Shown piece after piece: positions 47,094-56,405 of a DNA stretch of 64,000 nucleotides. Under the pieces are notes generated by a model. The model had not been told where the DNA came from and ran no database searches. It saw only the letters and a list, made by a program, of their open reading frames with translations. Within the stretch, counting starts at the first letter, position 1. Each line of letters opens with the position of its first letter. Origin of the DNA: Bacillus sp. REN3 (GTDB taxonomy: Bacteria > Bacillota > Bacilli > Bacillales > Cytobacillaceae); NCBI RefSeq assembly GCF_017912555.1, contig NZ_JAERSD010000001.1, positions 136,796-200,795 of the forward strand, written 5' to 3'. A program made the position numbers and the translations under genes.

Positions 47094-47128
47094 CCTGTCC
47101 GGGCTTGTACCGGGCAGGTCCATTTTTT
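47094..47128 (+). terminator. Terminator after rseP
   Basis: CCTGTCCGG (47094-47102) pairs with CCGGGCAGG (47110-47118), including one G-T pair, followed after TCCA by TTTTTT (47123-47128). Confidence 0.85.
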
Positions 47129-47282
47129 ACTGCGTCCATTTGAGACATAGTGATGGGCATCACCTTAATGAGGATTCGTTCCCTGGAAGATGAGGATATG
47201 GATCCCTCAGTCCAAATCTTGACGGTTATGATTCAAGAGCTTTTTTTAAAGAATTCCTATATATCTAATGAGGTGTTTATCT

Positions 47283-48986
47283 ATGAAGCAAAGCATGACA
47301 CTAATTCCTACTCTAAGAGAAGTGCCAGCAGATGCCGAAATCAAAAGCCATCAGCTGCTCCTGCGTGCGGGTTTTATGCGCCAGAATGCCAGCGGTGTGT
47401 ATTCGTATATGCCTTTGGGAAGGAAGGTCCTCCAAAAGGTAGAAGCGATCATCAGGGAAGAAATGAACAATGCCGGAGCTGCGGAATTGCTGATGCCAGC
47501 GCTGCAACAGGCAGAGCTTTGGCAGGAGTCAGGCAGATGGTATTCATATGGACCGGAATTGATGAGGTTGAAAGACCGCCACGACCGTGAATTCGCACTT
47601 GGGGCCACACACGAAGAAGTGATCACTAGCCTTGTACGTGATGAAGTCAAGTCATATAAACGCCTGCCGCTGACACTTTATCAGATCCAGACAAAATTCC
47701 GTGATGAAAAGCGTCCGCGTTTCGGTTTGCTGCGCGGCCGTGAATTCATCATGAAGGATGCCTATTCCTTCCATGCAACGAAGGAAAGCCTTGACGAAGT
47801 TTATCAACGGATCTTCCAGGCTTATACCAATGTGTTCAGGCGCTGCGGCTTGAATTTCCGATCGGTGATTGCTGACTCAGGAGCGATGGGTGGAAAGGAT
47901 ACGCATGAATTCATGGTCCTTTCAGAAATCGGAGAGGACACCATTGCTTACTCGGATACATCAAGCTACGCAGCCAATATTGAAATGGCTCCTGTCATTG
48001 CTGATTATGAAAAAAGCTCTGAACCGGCAAAAGAACTTGAAAAGATCCATACAGGAAACAATAAGACTATTGATGATGTTTCAACATTCCTGAAGGCTGA
48101 GCCGCAGCAATGCATCAAATCGCTCCTCTTCAGGGTGGATGACCGCTATGTGCTCGTCCTTGTCAGAGGAGACCATGAAGTAAATGATATCAAACTCAAA
48201 AACTTCTTTGAAGCAACAGCAGTTGAACTTGCTGAACCTGGGGTGACAAAAGAAATACTGGGTTCATCAGTCGGATCGCTCGGTCCTGTCGGGGCAGAGA
48301 ACATCGAAATTGTGGCGGACCAGGCAGTTGAATCGATTGTCAACGGCGTATGTGGCGCAAATGAAGAAGAGTATCATTATCTAAATGTGAACCCGGGCCG
48401 TGATTTCAAGGTAAGTGCGTATGCTGATTTCCGCTTCATCAAGGAAGGGGATCCCTCACCTGATGGCCAGGGAAGGATCGTTTTTGCCAAAGGCATCGAG
48501 GTTGGACATGTCTTCAAGCTGGGAACGCGCTATAGTGAAGCGATGGATGCAGTGTTCCTTGATGAAAATGGGCGGGCAAAGCCTATGATCATGGGCTGCT
48601 ATGGCATCGGTGTTTCAAGGACGGTGGCTGCTGTTGCGGAACAGTTCAATGATGACAAAGGACTTGTTTGGCCGCTTAGCGTATCTCCATTCGATGTCCA
48701 CTTGATCGCTGTCAATATGAAGGATGCCGATCAATCCGCGCTGGCAGAAGAACTCTATGGCGGTTTGCAGGGAGCTGGGTTTGAGGTCCTGATGGATGAC
48801 CGACAGGAACGTCCGGGTGTGAAATTCGCCGATTCCGACCTGATCGGCCTTCCTGTCAGGATTACGGTCGGCAAAAAAGCAGGCGAAGGAATCGTCGAAG
48901 TGAAGGTCCGCAAGACAGGGGAAATGCAGGAAGTCCACAAAGACAGCCTTGCAGAAACAATCAAAAATATTTTACTTGATTTGTAA
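47283..48986 (+). CDS. proS: Prolyl-tRNA synthetase (bacterial type with editing domain)
   Basis: 567 residues from the ATG at 47283, seven bases after TGAGGTG; an in-frame ATG at 47268 lies just before that site. It charges tRNA-Pro. Class II motifs: motif 1 around [19 protein letters not shown], motif 2 [21 protein letters not shown] (split: [27 protein letters not shown]), motif 3 [13 protein letters not shown]. The long insertion between motifs 2 and 3 (about 225-400) is the INS domain that deacylates Ala-tRNA-Pro. The C-terminal anticodon-binding domain is intact. I see no T-box in the 154 bases between the rseP terminator and proS. Confidence 0.97.
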   Translation: MKQSMTLIPTLREVPADAEIKSHQLLLRAGFMRQNASGVYSYMPLGRKVLQKVEAIIREEMNNAGAAELLMPALQQAELWQESGRWYSYGPELMRLKDRHDREFALGATHEEVITSLVRDEVKSYKRLPLTLYQIQTKFRDEKRPRFGLLRGREFIMKDAYSFHATKESLDEVYQRIFQAYTNVFRRCGLNFRSVIADSGAMGGKDTHEFMVLSEIGEDTIAYSDTSSYAANIEMAPVIADYEKSSEPAKELEKIHTGNNKTIDDVSTFLKAEPQQCIKSLLFRVDDRYVLVLVRGDHEVNDIKLKNFFEATAVELAEPGVTKEILGSSVGSLGPVGAENIEIVADQAVESIVNGVCGANEEEYHYLNVNPGRDFKVSAYADFRFIKEGDPSPDGQGRIVFAKGIEVGHVFKLGTRYSEAMDAVFLDENGRAKPMIMGCYGIGVSRTVAAVAEQFNDDKGLVWPLSVSPFDVHLIAVNMKDADQSALAEELYGGLQGAGFEVLMDDRQERPGVKFADSDLIGLPVRITVGKKAGEGIVEVKVRKTGEMQEVHKDSLAETIKNILLDL

Positions 48987-48993
48987 TCCAGTG

Positions 48994-49021
48994 GCGGGCC
49001 CTGACCGGGGCCCGCTTTTTA
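48994..49021 (+). terminator. Terminator after proS
   Basis: GCGGGCCC (48994-49001) pairs with GGGCCCGC (49008-49015) across a six-base loop, followed by TTTTT. Confidence 0.92.
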
Positions 49022-49064
49022 AGGAATTCAGTCTCCAAACAGGAATAATGGCCTTATGGTTTTG

Positions 49065-49073
49065 TGTTATAAT
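49065..49073 (+). promoter_or_regulatory. Extended -10 promoter of polC
   Basis: TGT directly before a perfect TATAAT (49068-49073). No good -35. The start would be near 49080, about 70 bases before polC. Confidence 0.6.
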
Positions 49074-49149
49074 CATGAGTGTTTGAAGCAATTCAAAAAG
49101 AAGTTTTGACAGAGAGATTTTCAATGTTTTACAGAGAGGTGAGATGAAT

Positions 49150-52100
49150 ATGGGCAACCTTTCCTCAGGGAAAAAAGAAAGGTTCCAGCTCTTGCTGCAG
49201 CAGCTGCAGTTAACGGAGGATGCGATTGTCCCCTACTTTGCCAATGCCGAGATTGACAGAGTCGTCATCGAAAAGCAGGCAAGGAAGTGGCATTTTTATT
49301 TCCATTTTGAAAAGCTGATTCCATGCAAGCTGTACAGCCGGTTCACGACTGAGCTTCAGAGGGCTTTTTCTCATATCGCCAATATATCCTATACAGTCAA
49401 GGTAAAGGAGCAGTCATTCACCGAGCAGGATATCGTTGATTACTGGCAGGATTGTATCAAGGAAATCGACGGCATTTCGCCGCCACTCCTTAAGCTTCTC
49501 TCCGAACAGAACCCAAAGGTGCAGGGAGCTAAGCTTATCCTGGACGCGAGGAATGAAACAGAGGGCCTTGCGATTAAAAGAAAATACGGCAGCATCATTT
49601 CAGATATCTACCAGAGCTTTGGTTTCCCGATGCTCACGATTGATTATGAGATCAAGGAAGGCGCTGGTTCTGACGAATATGAGAGATTCGTCAAAGAGAA
49701 AGAGAAGGAAGACCAGGAACGCGGCCTGATGGCGATGATCGAAATGCAGAAGAAGGAAGCCGAAAAAGCAGCTCAGGGCGACCCGGGACAATATGACGGA
49801 CCGCTTACGATCGGCTTGACAATCAAGGATGACGCCGATTTCCGCAGGCTTGAGGATATCGTTGATGAAGAGCGCAGGGTTGCGATTGAAGGATATGTCT
49901 TCTTTGCGGAAACCAAGGAACTTCGAAGCGGGCGCACTTTGCTGACATTCAAAATCACTGATTATACAAGTTCCATCATGGTCAAGATGTTCTCGCGCGA
50001 CAAGGAGGACGCTGCCCTCTTTCAGCGGGTGTCTAAAGGAATGTGGCTGAAAGTGCGGGGAAGCATCCAGAACGATACGTTCGTACGTGATCTTGTCATG
50101 ATTGGAAATGACATCAACGAAATCAAGCCAAAGGGTAGGATGGATACTGCTCCCGAAGGAGAGAAGCGCGTCGAGCTCCATCTCCATACACCGATGAGCC
50201 AGATGGATGCCGTCACTTCAGTGAAGGACCTTGTCGGCCAGGCAGCAAAATGGGGACACAAAGCAATCGCGATTACCGACCATGCTGTTGTCCAGTCCTT
50301 TCCTGATGCCTACGCAGCCGGGAAGAAAAATGATATCAAGATCCTGTATGGATTGGAGGTTAACCTCGTCGATGATGGGGTGCCAATTGCCTATAATGAG
50401 GTACATCGCCTGCTTGCTGAGGATACATATGTTGTCTTTGACGTTGAGACGACGGGACTGTCAGCGGTTTATGATACAATCATCGAGCTTGCCGCAGTCA
50501 AAATCCGCGAAGGGGAAATCATCGACCGCTTTGAATCATTCGCCAACCCTCATCACCGGCTGTCAGCAACGACAATCAATTTAACCGGGATCACAGACGA
50601 CATGGTCCGCAACGCTCCCGAAGTCAGCGAAGTGCTGATGAAGTTCCATGACTGGATCGAAGACAGCGTTCTCGTTGCCCACAATGCCTCGTTCGATATG
50701 GGTTTCCTGAATGTCGGCTACCAAAAGGTCGGATTGGAAAAAGCAGCGAATCCCGTCATCGATACACTAGAGCTCGGCCGTTTCCTCTATCCAGACATGA
50801 AGAACCACCGCTTGAACACATTGACGAAAAAATTCGACATTGAATTGACCCAGCACCACCGGGCGATTTATGATGCCGAGGCAACTGGATACCTACTAGT
50901 CCGGATGCTGAAGGATGCGCTTGAAAAGGGCATCGAGTACCATGACCAGCTGAATGATAACATGGGCCAGGGCAAAGCTTATCAGAGGGCCCGGCCATAC
51001 CACGCTACTTTGCTTGCACAGAATGATACCGGATTGAAGAATCTCTTCAAGCTTGTTTCCATCTCGCATATCGATTATTTTTACAGGGTCCCGAGGATTC
51101 CAAGGTCTGTGCTGAGCAAGCATCGCGAAGGAATCATCATTGGATCAGGCTGCGATAAAGGGGAAGTTTTTGAAGGAATGATGCAAAAGGGTCCCGAAGA
51201 GGTCGAAGAAATCGCTCGATTCTATGATTACCTCGAGGTCCATCCTAAGCAGGTCTATGCCCACTTGCTTGAACTGGAGCTTGTGCGGGATGAAAAAGCG
51301 CTGGAGGAAATCATCACGAACATTGTAAAGCTTGGCGACAAGCTTGGAATTCCAGTCGTCGCGACAGGCAATGTCCATTACTTGAATGAAAATGATAAGA
51401 TTTACCGCAAAATCCTGATCAGCTCACAGGGCGGAGCGAACCCGCTCAACCGTCATGAACTCCCGGATGTCCATTTCCGGACGACGAATGAGATGCTGGA
51501 TGCCTTCAAGTTCCTTGGGGCGGAGAGAGCAAAGGAAATCGTCGTGGAAAACACGAACAAGATAGCAGATATGGTCGATGTCATCAAGCCAATCAAAGAT
51601 GACCTCTACACGCCAAAGATTGAAGGCGCAGACGAAGAAATGCGTAACATGAGCTATAGCATGGCAAGGAAAATTTACGGGGACGAGCTGCCGGAGATCG
51701 TCGAAGCAAGGCTGGAGAAAGAGTTGAAAAGCATCATCGGCCATGGCTTCGCGGTCATCTACTTAATTTCGCACAAACTCGTTAAAAAGTCATTGGATGA
51801 CGGGTACCTCGTTGGTTCTCGTGGTTCGGTAGGGTCGTCGTTCGTAGCGACAATGACCGAAATCACCGAAGTCAACCCGCTGCCGCCGCATTATGTCTGC
51901 CCTAAGTGCAAAAAGTCGGAGTTCTTCAATGATGGCTCGGTTGGTTCCGGGTTCGATCTTCCTGATAAGGATTGCCCGGAATGCGGCATAAAATATAAGA
52001 AGGACGGGCACGACATTCCTTTTGAAACCTTCCTGGGTTTCAAGGGGGACAAGGTACCGGATATCGACCTGAACTTCTCGGGTGAATACCAGCCTCGCGC

Positions 52101-53478
52101 GCATAATTACACAAAGGTGCTTTTTGGCGAAGATTACGTATATCGAGCAGGAACAATCGGCACAGTTGCGGATAAAACAGCGTATGGTTATGTAAAAGGC
52201 TATCAGGGAGACAACAATCTATCTCTTCGCGGTGCTGAAATTGACCGTCTTGCGGCAGGCTGTACCGGAGTGAAAAGGACGACCGGCCAGCATCCGGGAG
52301 GCATAATCGTTGTACCGGACTATATGGATATTTATGATTTTTCACCGATTCAATTCCCGGCAGACAGTAATACATCAGAGTGGAGGACAACCCATTTTGA
52401 CTTCCATTCCATCCATGATAATTTGCTTAAGCTAGACATCCTCGGGCACGATGATCCGACGGTCATAAGGATGCTCCAGGATTTGAGCGGCATTGATCCC
52501 AAGACGATCCCGACAGACGATCCCGAGGTCATGAAGATTTTCAGCGGCCCGGAACCACTTGGCGTGACAGAAGAACAGATCATGTGCAAGACGGGGACGC
52601 TTGGAATCCCTGAATTCGGGACGCGCTTTGTGCGCCAGATGCTCGAGGATACGAAGCCGACAACCTTTTCCGAGCTTGTCCAGATTTCCGGGCTTTCACA
52701 TGGGACGGATGTATGGCTGGGAAATGCCCAGGAACTGATCCATAATAATATCTGTAACCTGAGCGAAGTAATCGGCTGCCGTGATGATATCATGGTTTAC
52801 TTGATTTATCAGGGGCTTGAGCCCGCATTCGCTTTCAAAATCATGGAATCAGTCCGTAAAGGAAAAGGCCTGACTGATGAAATGGAAGAGGAAATGCGCA
52901 AAAACAATGTGCCAGAATGGTATATCGATTCTTGCAAAAAAATAAAATACATGTTCCCAAAGGCTCATGCCGCTGCCTACGTATTGATGGCTGTAAGGAT
53001 TGCCTATTTTAAAGTGCACCATCCGCTTCTTTACTACGCAGCATATTTCACGGTTAGAGCCGATGATTTTGATGTTGAAGCAATGGTCCGCGGTTCTGAA
53101 AGCATCCGGGCGACGATAGAGGAAATCAACGCCAAGGGTCTAGAGGCATCAACGAAAGAAAAGAACCTTCTGACGGTAATGGAGCTTGCGCTTGAGATGT
53201 GCGAACGCGGATTCAGTTTTGCCCACGTTGATCTCTATAAATCCAGTGCATCCGAGTTCATCATTGAGGGCAACTCATTGATCCCTCCGTTCAACTCGAT
53301 TCCCGGCCTAGGAACAAACGCAGCGATTAATATTGTAAAAGCGCGTGAACAGGGTGAATTCCTCTCCAAGGAAGATTTGCAGCAGCGAGGAAAGATTTCA
53401 AAGACAATTCTCGAATACCTGGACAACCATGGCTGTTTACAGGACATGCCGGACCAGAACCAACTGAGTTTGTTTTAA
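49150..53478 (+). CDS. polC: DNA polymerase III alpha subunit, Gram-positive type PolC
   Basis: 1442 residues, the main replicative polymerase. Order of domains: N-terminal tau-binding region (about 1-180), OB fold (about 235-330), PHP domain split in two ([11 protein letters not shown] with H344 and H346), and the inserted 3'-5' proofreading exonuclease ([10 protein letters not shown] with D431 and E433). These are followed by a zinc finger (CPKCKK with C917 and C920, CPEC later), the polymerase palm ([12 protein letters not shown]) and fingers, and a helix-hairpin-helix near the C-terminus ([19 protein letters not shown]). It ends in DQNQLSLF, a beta-clamp-binding sequence. I use the ATG at 49150; an ATG at 49144 is too close to GAGAGGTGAG. 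Confidence 0.98.
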   Translation: MGNLSSGKKERFQLLLQQLQLTEDAIVPYFANAEIDRVVIEKQARKWHFYFHFEKLIPCKLYSRFTTELQRAFSHIANISYTVKVKEQSFTEQDIVDYWQDCIKEIDGISPPLLKLLSEQNPKVQGAKLILDARNETEGLAIKRKYGSIISDIYQSFGFPMLTIDYEIKEGAGSDEYERFVKEKEKEDQERGLMAMIEMQKKEAEKAAQGDPGQYDGPLTIGLTIKDDADFRRLEDIVDEERRVAIEGYVFFAETKELRSGRTLLTFKITDYTSSIMVKMFSRDKEDAALFQRVSKGMWLKVRGSIQNDTFVRDLVMIGNDINEIKPKGRMDTAPEGEKRVELHLHTPMSQMDAVTSVKDLVGQAAKWGHKAIAITDHAVVQSFPDAYAAGKKNDIKILYGLEVNLVDDGVPIAYNEVHRLLAEDTYVVFDVETTGLSAVYDTIIELAAVKIREGEIIDRFESFANPHHRLSATTINLTGITDDMVRNAPEVSEVLMKFHDWIEDSVLVAHNASFDMGFLNVGYQKVGLEKAANPVIDTLELGRFLYPDMKNHRLNTLTKKFDIELTQHHRAIYDAEATGYLLVRMLKDALEKGIEYHDQLNDNMGQGKAYQRARPYHATLLAQNDTGLKNLFKLVSISHIDYFYRVPRIPRSVLSKHREGIIIGSGCDKGEVFEGMMQKGPEEVEEIARFYDYLEVHPKQVYAHLLELELVRDEKALEEIITNIVKLGDKLGIPVVATGNVHYLNENDKIYRKILISSQGGANPLNRHELPDVHFRTTNEMLDAFKFLGAERAKEIVVENTNKIADMVDVIKPIKDDLYTPKIEGADEEMRNMSYSMARKIYGDELPEIVEARLEKELKSIIGHGFAVIYLISHKLVKKSLDDGYLVGSRGSVGSSFVATMTEITEVNPLPPHYVCPKCKKSEFFNDGSVGSGFDLPDKDCPECGIKYKKDGHDIPFETFLGFKGDKVPDIDLNFSGEYQPRAHNYTKVLFGEDYVYRAGTIGTVADKTAYGYVKGYQGDNNLSLRGAEIDRLAAGCTGVKRTTGQHPGGIIVVPDYMDIYDFSPIQFPADSNTSEWRTTHFDFHSIHDNLLKLDILGHDDPTVIRMLQDLSGIDPKTIPTDDPEVMKIFSGPEPLGVTEEQIMCKTGTLGIPEFGTRFVRQMLEDTKPTTFSELVQISGLSHGTDVWLGNAQELIHNNICNLSEVIGCRDDIMVYLIYQGLEPAFAFKIMESVRKGKGLTDEMEEEMRKNNVPEWYIDSCKKIKYMFPKAHAAAYVLMAVRIAYFKVHHPLLYYAAYFTVRADDFDVEAMVRGSESIRATIEEINAKGLEASTKEKNLLTVMELALEMCERGFSFAHVDLYKSSASEFIIEGNSLIPPFNSIPGLGTNAAINIVKAREQGEFLSKEDLQQRGKISKTILEYLDNHGCLQDMPDQNQLSLF

Positions 53479-53980
53479 CTGCTGTACCCGTTTTTTCGAA
53501 CAGAAAATGCTATATGTCAGCCTGTTCCAATAAACGTTTTCGAACTATTTGTTTCTCTTTGAATGACTCAGAAAACAACAATCTTTTAGAAAACAGCTTT
53601 TCATTGGCACCTTTGGGCTAAAGCACTTTCTTCGTGCGTGGGTGAATTCACAGAAGCCCATTCCGTATCCAGCGGATTCAGCGGGAGAGTTGCGGCTGCA
53701 CAGATGCTTTCACGCTCAGGAGGCGCAACTCACGCTCCGCGGAAAGTGAGCATCAGGGAGTGGGGATCAACCATACTTTAAAAGAAACTTGGTTTACGAA
53801 AACAGCCATGGAAAAAGAGGACGATACACTCCGTATTCAGCGTCGTAGAGGCCATCGCGATCTTCCTCGCTGGCTTGCATATAAGGCCGGGCAAGAAGAT
53901 GGAGAGGCCAGCAGGAGCATGGATCGGCAGCACACCGGGATTGCCGGGCAGGTTTAATCTACAGGCTGTATTTGAGTTAT
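53479..53980. other. Gene-free spacer between polC and the rimP promoter
   Basis: About 500 bases. The first part is AT-rich, with TTTTCGAAC twice (53493-53501 and 53537-53545, exactly 44 bases apart). The middle (about 53600-53770) is GC-richer and contains the repeat-like element described separately. After it come frames such as 53760-53957 (65 codons) and, on the minus strand, 53778-54104 (108 codons), neither with a recognisable motif or ribosome binding site. I judge the stretch non-coding. No terminator with a clear T-run is seen after polC. Confidence 0.6.
53660..53770. repeat. Probable decayed copy of a dispersed Bacillaceae repeat
   Basis: The segment ending in CTCCGCGGAAAGTGAGCATC (53735-53754) and then GGGAGTGGGGATCAAC resembles a sequence I recall recurring between genes of many Bacillaceae, usually in the form CCGCGGAAAGCGAGCATCC followed by GGAGCGGAAATCAAC. 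It also contains a perfect 8-bp inverted repeat, GAGTTGCG (53687-53694) and CGCAACTC (53724-53731), and CTCAC/GTGAG around the CCGCGG. Only one copy is in the window, so the repeat status rests on memory. Confidence 0.5.
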
Positions 53981-54009
53981 TTGCAATAAACGCCTGGTTA
54001 TGATATATT
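53981..54009 (+). promoter_or_regulatory. Promoter of the rimP-nusA-infB operon
   Basis: TTGCAA (53981-53986), a 17-base spacer ending in TGA, and TATATT (54004-54009, 5 of 6), giving both a -35 and an extended -10. The leader to rimP is about 136 bases and contains the hairpin at 54045-54064. Confidence 0.75.
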
Positions 54010-54044
54010 TTTATTGGAAATACTAAGGATATCTCTGGCAGATG

Positions 54045-54075
54045 AGAGTGGGGAAACCCACTCTTTCGTGTTGTT
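54045..54075 (+). terminator. Weak terminator-like hairpin in the rimP-nusA leader
   Basis: AGAGTGGG (54045-54052), a GAAA tetraloop and CCCACTCT (54057-54064), followed by an interrupted T-tract (TTCGTGTTGTT). A good stem with a poor U-tract is the type of terminator that needs NusA, and it lies between the promoter and the operon that encodes NusA. This suggests autoregulation by attenuation, as reported for B. subtilis; in this sequence it is an inference. Confidence 0.6.
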
Positions 54076-54151
54076 ACGCACTTTTTTGTTAGAAAGATCC
54101 TCAAATGAAACGTATCTGATGAATGAGAAGTTGTGTCGAAGGAGGGATTTT

Positions 54152-54622
54152 ATGAGCAAGGTAACTGAGACAGTGGAGGAACTGGTGACGCCCATCTTAA
54201 CCGAGAATGGCCTGGAATTGGTTGATGTTGAATATGTGAAAGAAGGAAAAAGCTGGTTCCTTCGCGTATACATTGATAAAGAGAATGGTGTCGACATTGA
54301 AGAATGCGGTTTAGTGAGTGAGCGCCTAAGCGAAAAGCTGGATGCCATTGATCCGATCCCGCATAACTACTTTTTGGAAGTTTCATCACCTGGTGCGGAA
54401 CGCCCGCTGAAGAAAGAAAAAGATTATGAAAAAGCAATCGGGAAAAATGTGTATATCAAAACCTATGAACCCATTGATGGGGAAAAGATATTTGAAGGTG
54501 TCATGACCGATTATGATGGTGGAACCGTCACCGTCGAAGTGAAAGTGAAGACACGCAGGAAAACAGTCAGGATCCCGTTTGATAAGATTGCCAGTGCAAG
54601 GCTCGCAGTCACTTTTTCTTAA
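54152..54622 (+). CDS. rimP: Ribosome maturation factor RimP
   Basis: 156 residues from the ATG at 54152 after GGAGGG, equal to B. subtilis YlxS; the frame is open to 54014 but that part is leader. RimP assists 30S maturation. The N-terminal domain shows [23 protein letters not shown] and [16 protein letters not shown], then [24 protein letters not shown], with a C-terminal SH3-like domain. It is the first gene of the nusA operon. Confidence 0.96.
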   Translation: MSKVTETVEELVTPILTENGLELVDVEYVKEGKSWFLRVYIDKENGVDIEECGLVSERLSEKLDAIDPIPHNYFLEVSSPGAERPLKKEKDYEKAIGKNVYIKTYEPIDGEKIFEGVMTDYDGGTVTVEVKVKTRRKTVRIPFDKIASARLAVTFS

Positions 54623-54678
54623 CTTGTCCGGAAACAATGTAATGTCAATATAAAAATAAAAAAGGGGGATTTCATTTC

Positions 54679-55785
54679 ATGAGCAGCGAATTGTTGGATG
54701 CTCTTACAGTACTAGAAAAAGAAAAAGGCATTTCCAGGGATGTCTTGATTGAAGCAATAGAAGCGGCGTTGGTTTCCGCTTATCGGCGCAATTTCAACCA
54801 GGCGCAGAATGTCCGGATCGATCTTAATCTGGAGAATGGCTCTATGCGGGTTTTTGCCAGGAAGGAAGTTGTCGATGAAGTATTTGATCCTCGTTTGGAG
54901 ATTTCACTTGAAGAAGCCCGCCGCATCAATCCGAACTATCAGGTTGAAGATGTTGTCGAGCTTGAAGTCACTCCAAAAGATTTTGGAAGGATTGCTGCCC
55001 AGACTGCCAAGCAGGTTGTAACACAGCGTGTGAGGGAAGCGGAAAGAGGAATCATCTATTCGGAGTTCATCGATCGTGAAGAAGATATCATGACAGGCAT
55101 TGTCCAGCGACAGGATCCAAAATTCATCTACGTGAGCTTAGGAAAGATTGAAGCAATCCTGCCCGCGAATGAACAAATGCCTAATGAGCATTATAAGCCG
55201 CATGACCGTATCAAGGTATACATCACGAAAGTCGAAAAGACGACAAAAGGACCGCAAATTTTCGTTTCAAGGACACACCCAGGATTACTGAAACGTCTTT
55301 TTGAAATCGAAGTGCCCGAGATTTATGATGGAACCGTTGAAATCAAGTCTGTTGCCCGTGAAGCGGGTGACCGCTCGAAGATTTCGGTCCACTCTGATAA
55401 TCCTGAGGTCGATCCTGTTGGTTCATGTGTCGGACCTAGGGGAACACGTGTCCAGGCAGTGGTCAATGAACTCAAGGGTGAGAAAATCGATATTGTAAAA
55501 TGGTCAGAAGACCCTGTTGTCTTTGTTGCGAATGCTTTGAGCCCTTCAAAGGTCCTCGATGTCATCGTGAGCGAAGAGGAAAAAGCGACAACGGTCATCG
55601 TCCCGGATTATCAGCTTTCTTTGGCGATTGGGAAACGGGGTCAAAATGCAAGGCTTGCTGCTAAGCTAACAGGCTGGAAGATTGATATTAAAGCAGAAGC
55701 CGATGCAAGAGAACTAGGAATCTATCCTCGAGACAATGAACCATTGTTATCTGGGGAAGATAATGAAGTAGAGGATATCGATTAA
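54679..55785 (+). CDS. nusA: Transcription termination/antitermination factor NusA
   Basis: 368 residues. NusA binds RNA polymerase and nascent RNA, promoting pausing and intrinsic termination. The N-terminal RNAP-binding domain (about 1-125) is followed by S1 (GIVQRQDPKFIYVSLGKIEA, about 138-157), KH1 (EIYDGTVEIKSVAREAGDRS, VGSCVGPRGTRVQAVV) and KH2 (LAIGKRGQNARLAAKLTGWK). There are no C-terminal acidic repeats, as usual for Firmicutes. The ATG follows AAAGGGGG. Its own leader may be its target. Confidence 0.98.
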   Translation: MSSELLDALTVLEKEKGISRDVLIEAIEAALVSAYRRNFNQAQNVRIDLNLENGSMRVFARKEVVDEVFDPRLEISLEEARRINPNYQVEDVVELEVTPKDFGRIAAQTAKQVVTQRVREAERGIIYSEFIDREEDIMTGIVQRQDPKFIYVSLGKIEAILPANEQMPNEHYKPHDRIKVYITKVEKTTKGPQIFVSRTHPGLLKRLFEIEVPEIYDGTVEIKSVAREAGDRSKISVHSDNPEVDPVGSCVGPRGTRVQAVVNELKGEKIDIVKWSEDPVVFVANALSPSKVLDVIVSEEEKATTVIVPDYQLSLAIGKRGQNARLAAKLTGWKIDIKAEADARELGIYPRDNEPLLSGEDNEVEDID

Positions 55786-55798
55786 GGTGAGGTGAATG

Positions 55799-56083
55799 AT
55801 GGTGAACAGCCGTAAGAAAGTTCCAATGCGAAAATGTGTCGCTACCGGTGAAATGAGGCCGAAGAAAGAACTCGTTCGCATCGTTCGCTCAAAAGAAGGA
55901 GACGTATCCATCGATTTGACCGGAAAGAAATCCGGCCGTGGGGCATACCTTTCAAAAGATAAGGATGCCGTCCAATTGGCCAGAAAAAAGAATATATTGT
56001 CCAAACAGCTTGAAACAACCGTTGACGACGTAATCTATGATGAGCTGCTTGGGCTCGTCGAAAAGGAGAACAGACAATCCTGA
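55799..56083 (+). CDS. ylxR: YlxR family RNA-binding protein (RnpM)
   Basis: 94 residues. YlxR proteins bind RNA; recent work on B. subtilis links it to RNase P (name RnpM) and nucleoid-related regulation. The conserved core is [42 protein letters not shown]. Starts at 55796, 55799 and a GTG at 55802 are all possible after AAGGTGAGGTG; I use the second ATG. Its stop overlaps the ylxQ start by one base. Confidence 0.94.
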   Translation: MVNSRKKVPMRKCVATGEMRPKKELVRIVRSKEGDVSIDLTGKKSGRGAYLSKDKDAVQLARKKNILSKQLETTVDDVIYDELLGLVEKENRQS

Positions 56084-56385
56084 TGAAATCGAATCAATGG
56101 ATGTCATTGCTTGGCTTAGCCAATCGAGCACGGAAGATCATTTCAGGGGAAGAACTTTCCGTGAAAGAAATCAGAAGCGGAAAAGCGAAACTCATTTTGC
56201 TTTCAGCGGACGCATCAGAAAATACTGCAAAGAAAATCACAGATAAATGCCATTCCTATCAAGTTCCATATAAAGTGGTGCCGGACCGTTACCAGCTGGG
56301 CCAGGCAATTGGGAAGGATGCCCGTGTTGTAGTAGCCCTGCTTGATGAGGGTTTTGCAAAAAAACTGTTGACGTTGCTCGATTAA
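56083..56385 (+). CDS. ylxQ: L7Ae-family K-turn RNA-binding protein YlxQ
   Basis: 100 residues. The L7Ae/L30e fold binds kink-turn RNA; in B. subtilis the protein (also called RplGA) is not essential. Motifs: [57 protein letters not shown]. It is coupled to ylxR through TGATG and precedes infB by 20 bases. Confidence 0.95.
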   Translation: MKSNQWMSLLGLANRARKIISGEELSVKEIRSGKAKLILLSADASENTAKKITDKCHSYQVPYKVVPDRYQLGQAIGKDARVVVALLDEGFAKKLLTLLD

Positions 56386-56405
56386 TTCTAGCGGGGGTGA
56401 AAGAT

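Noticed and set aside
47150-47282. Upstream coding extension or T-box riboswitch before proS
   Set aside because: The frame at 47150-47590 runs out of phase into proS. The leader is short and I found no T-box sequence or terminator/antiterminator pair; a GTGATG-GG-CATCAC palindrome at 47150-47163 is too short to interpret.
53541-53555. SOS (LexA/DinR) box downstream of polC
   Set aside because: CGAAC and GTTTC are present, but separated by five bases, whereas the Bacillus box CGAACRNRYGTTYC needs four. It also lies 440 bases from the nearest promoter.
53760-53957. 65-codon ORF, and a 108-codon minus-strand ORF at 53778-54104, between polC and rimP
   Set aside because: Neither has a ribosome binding site or family motif; the minus-strand frame runs through the rimP promoter and leader hairpin. 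A third frame open from 53782 to 54003 lacks a start codon.
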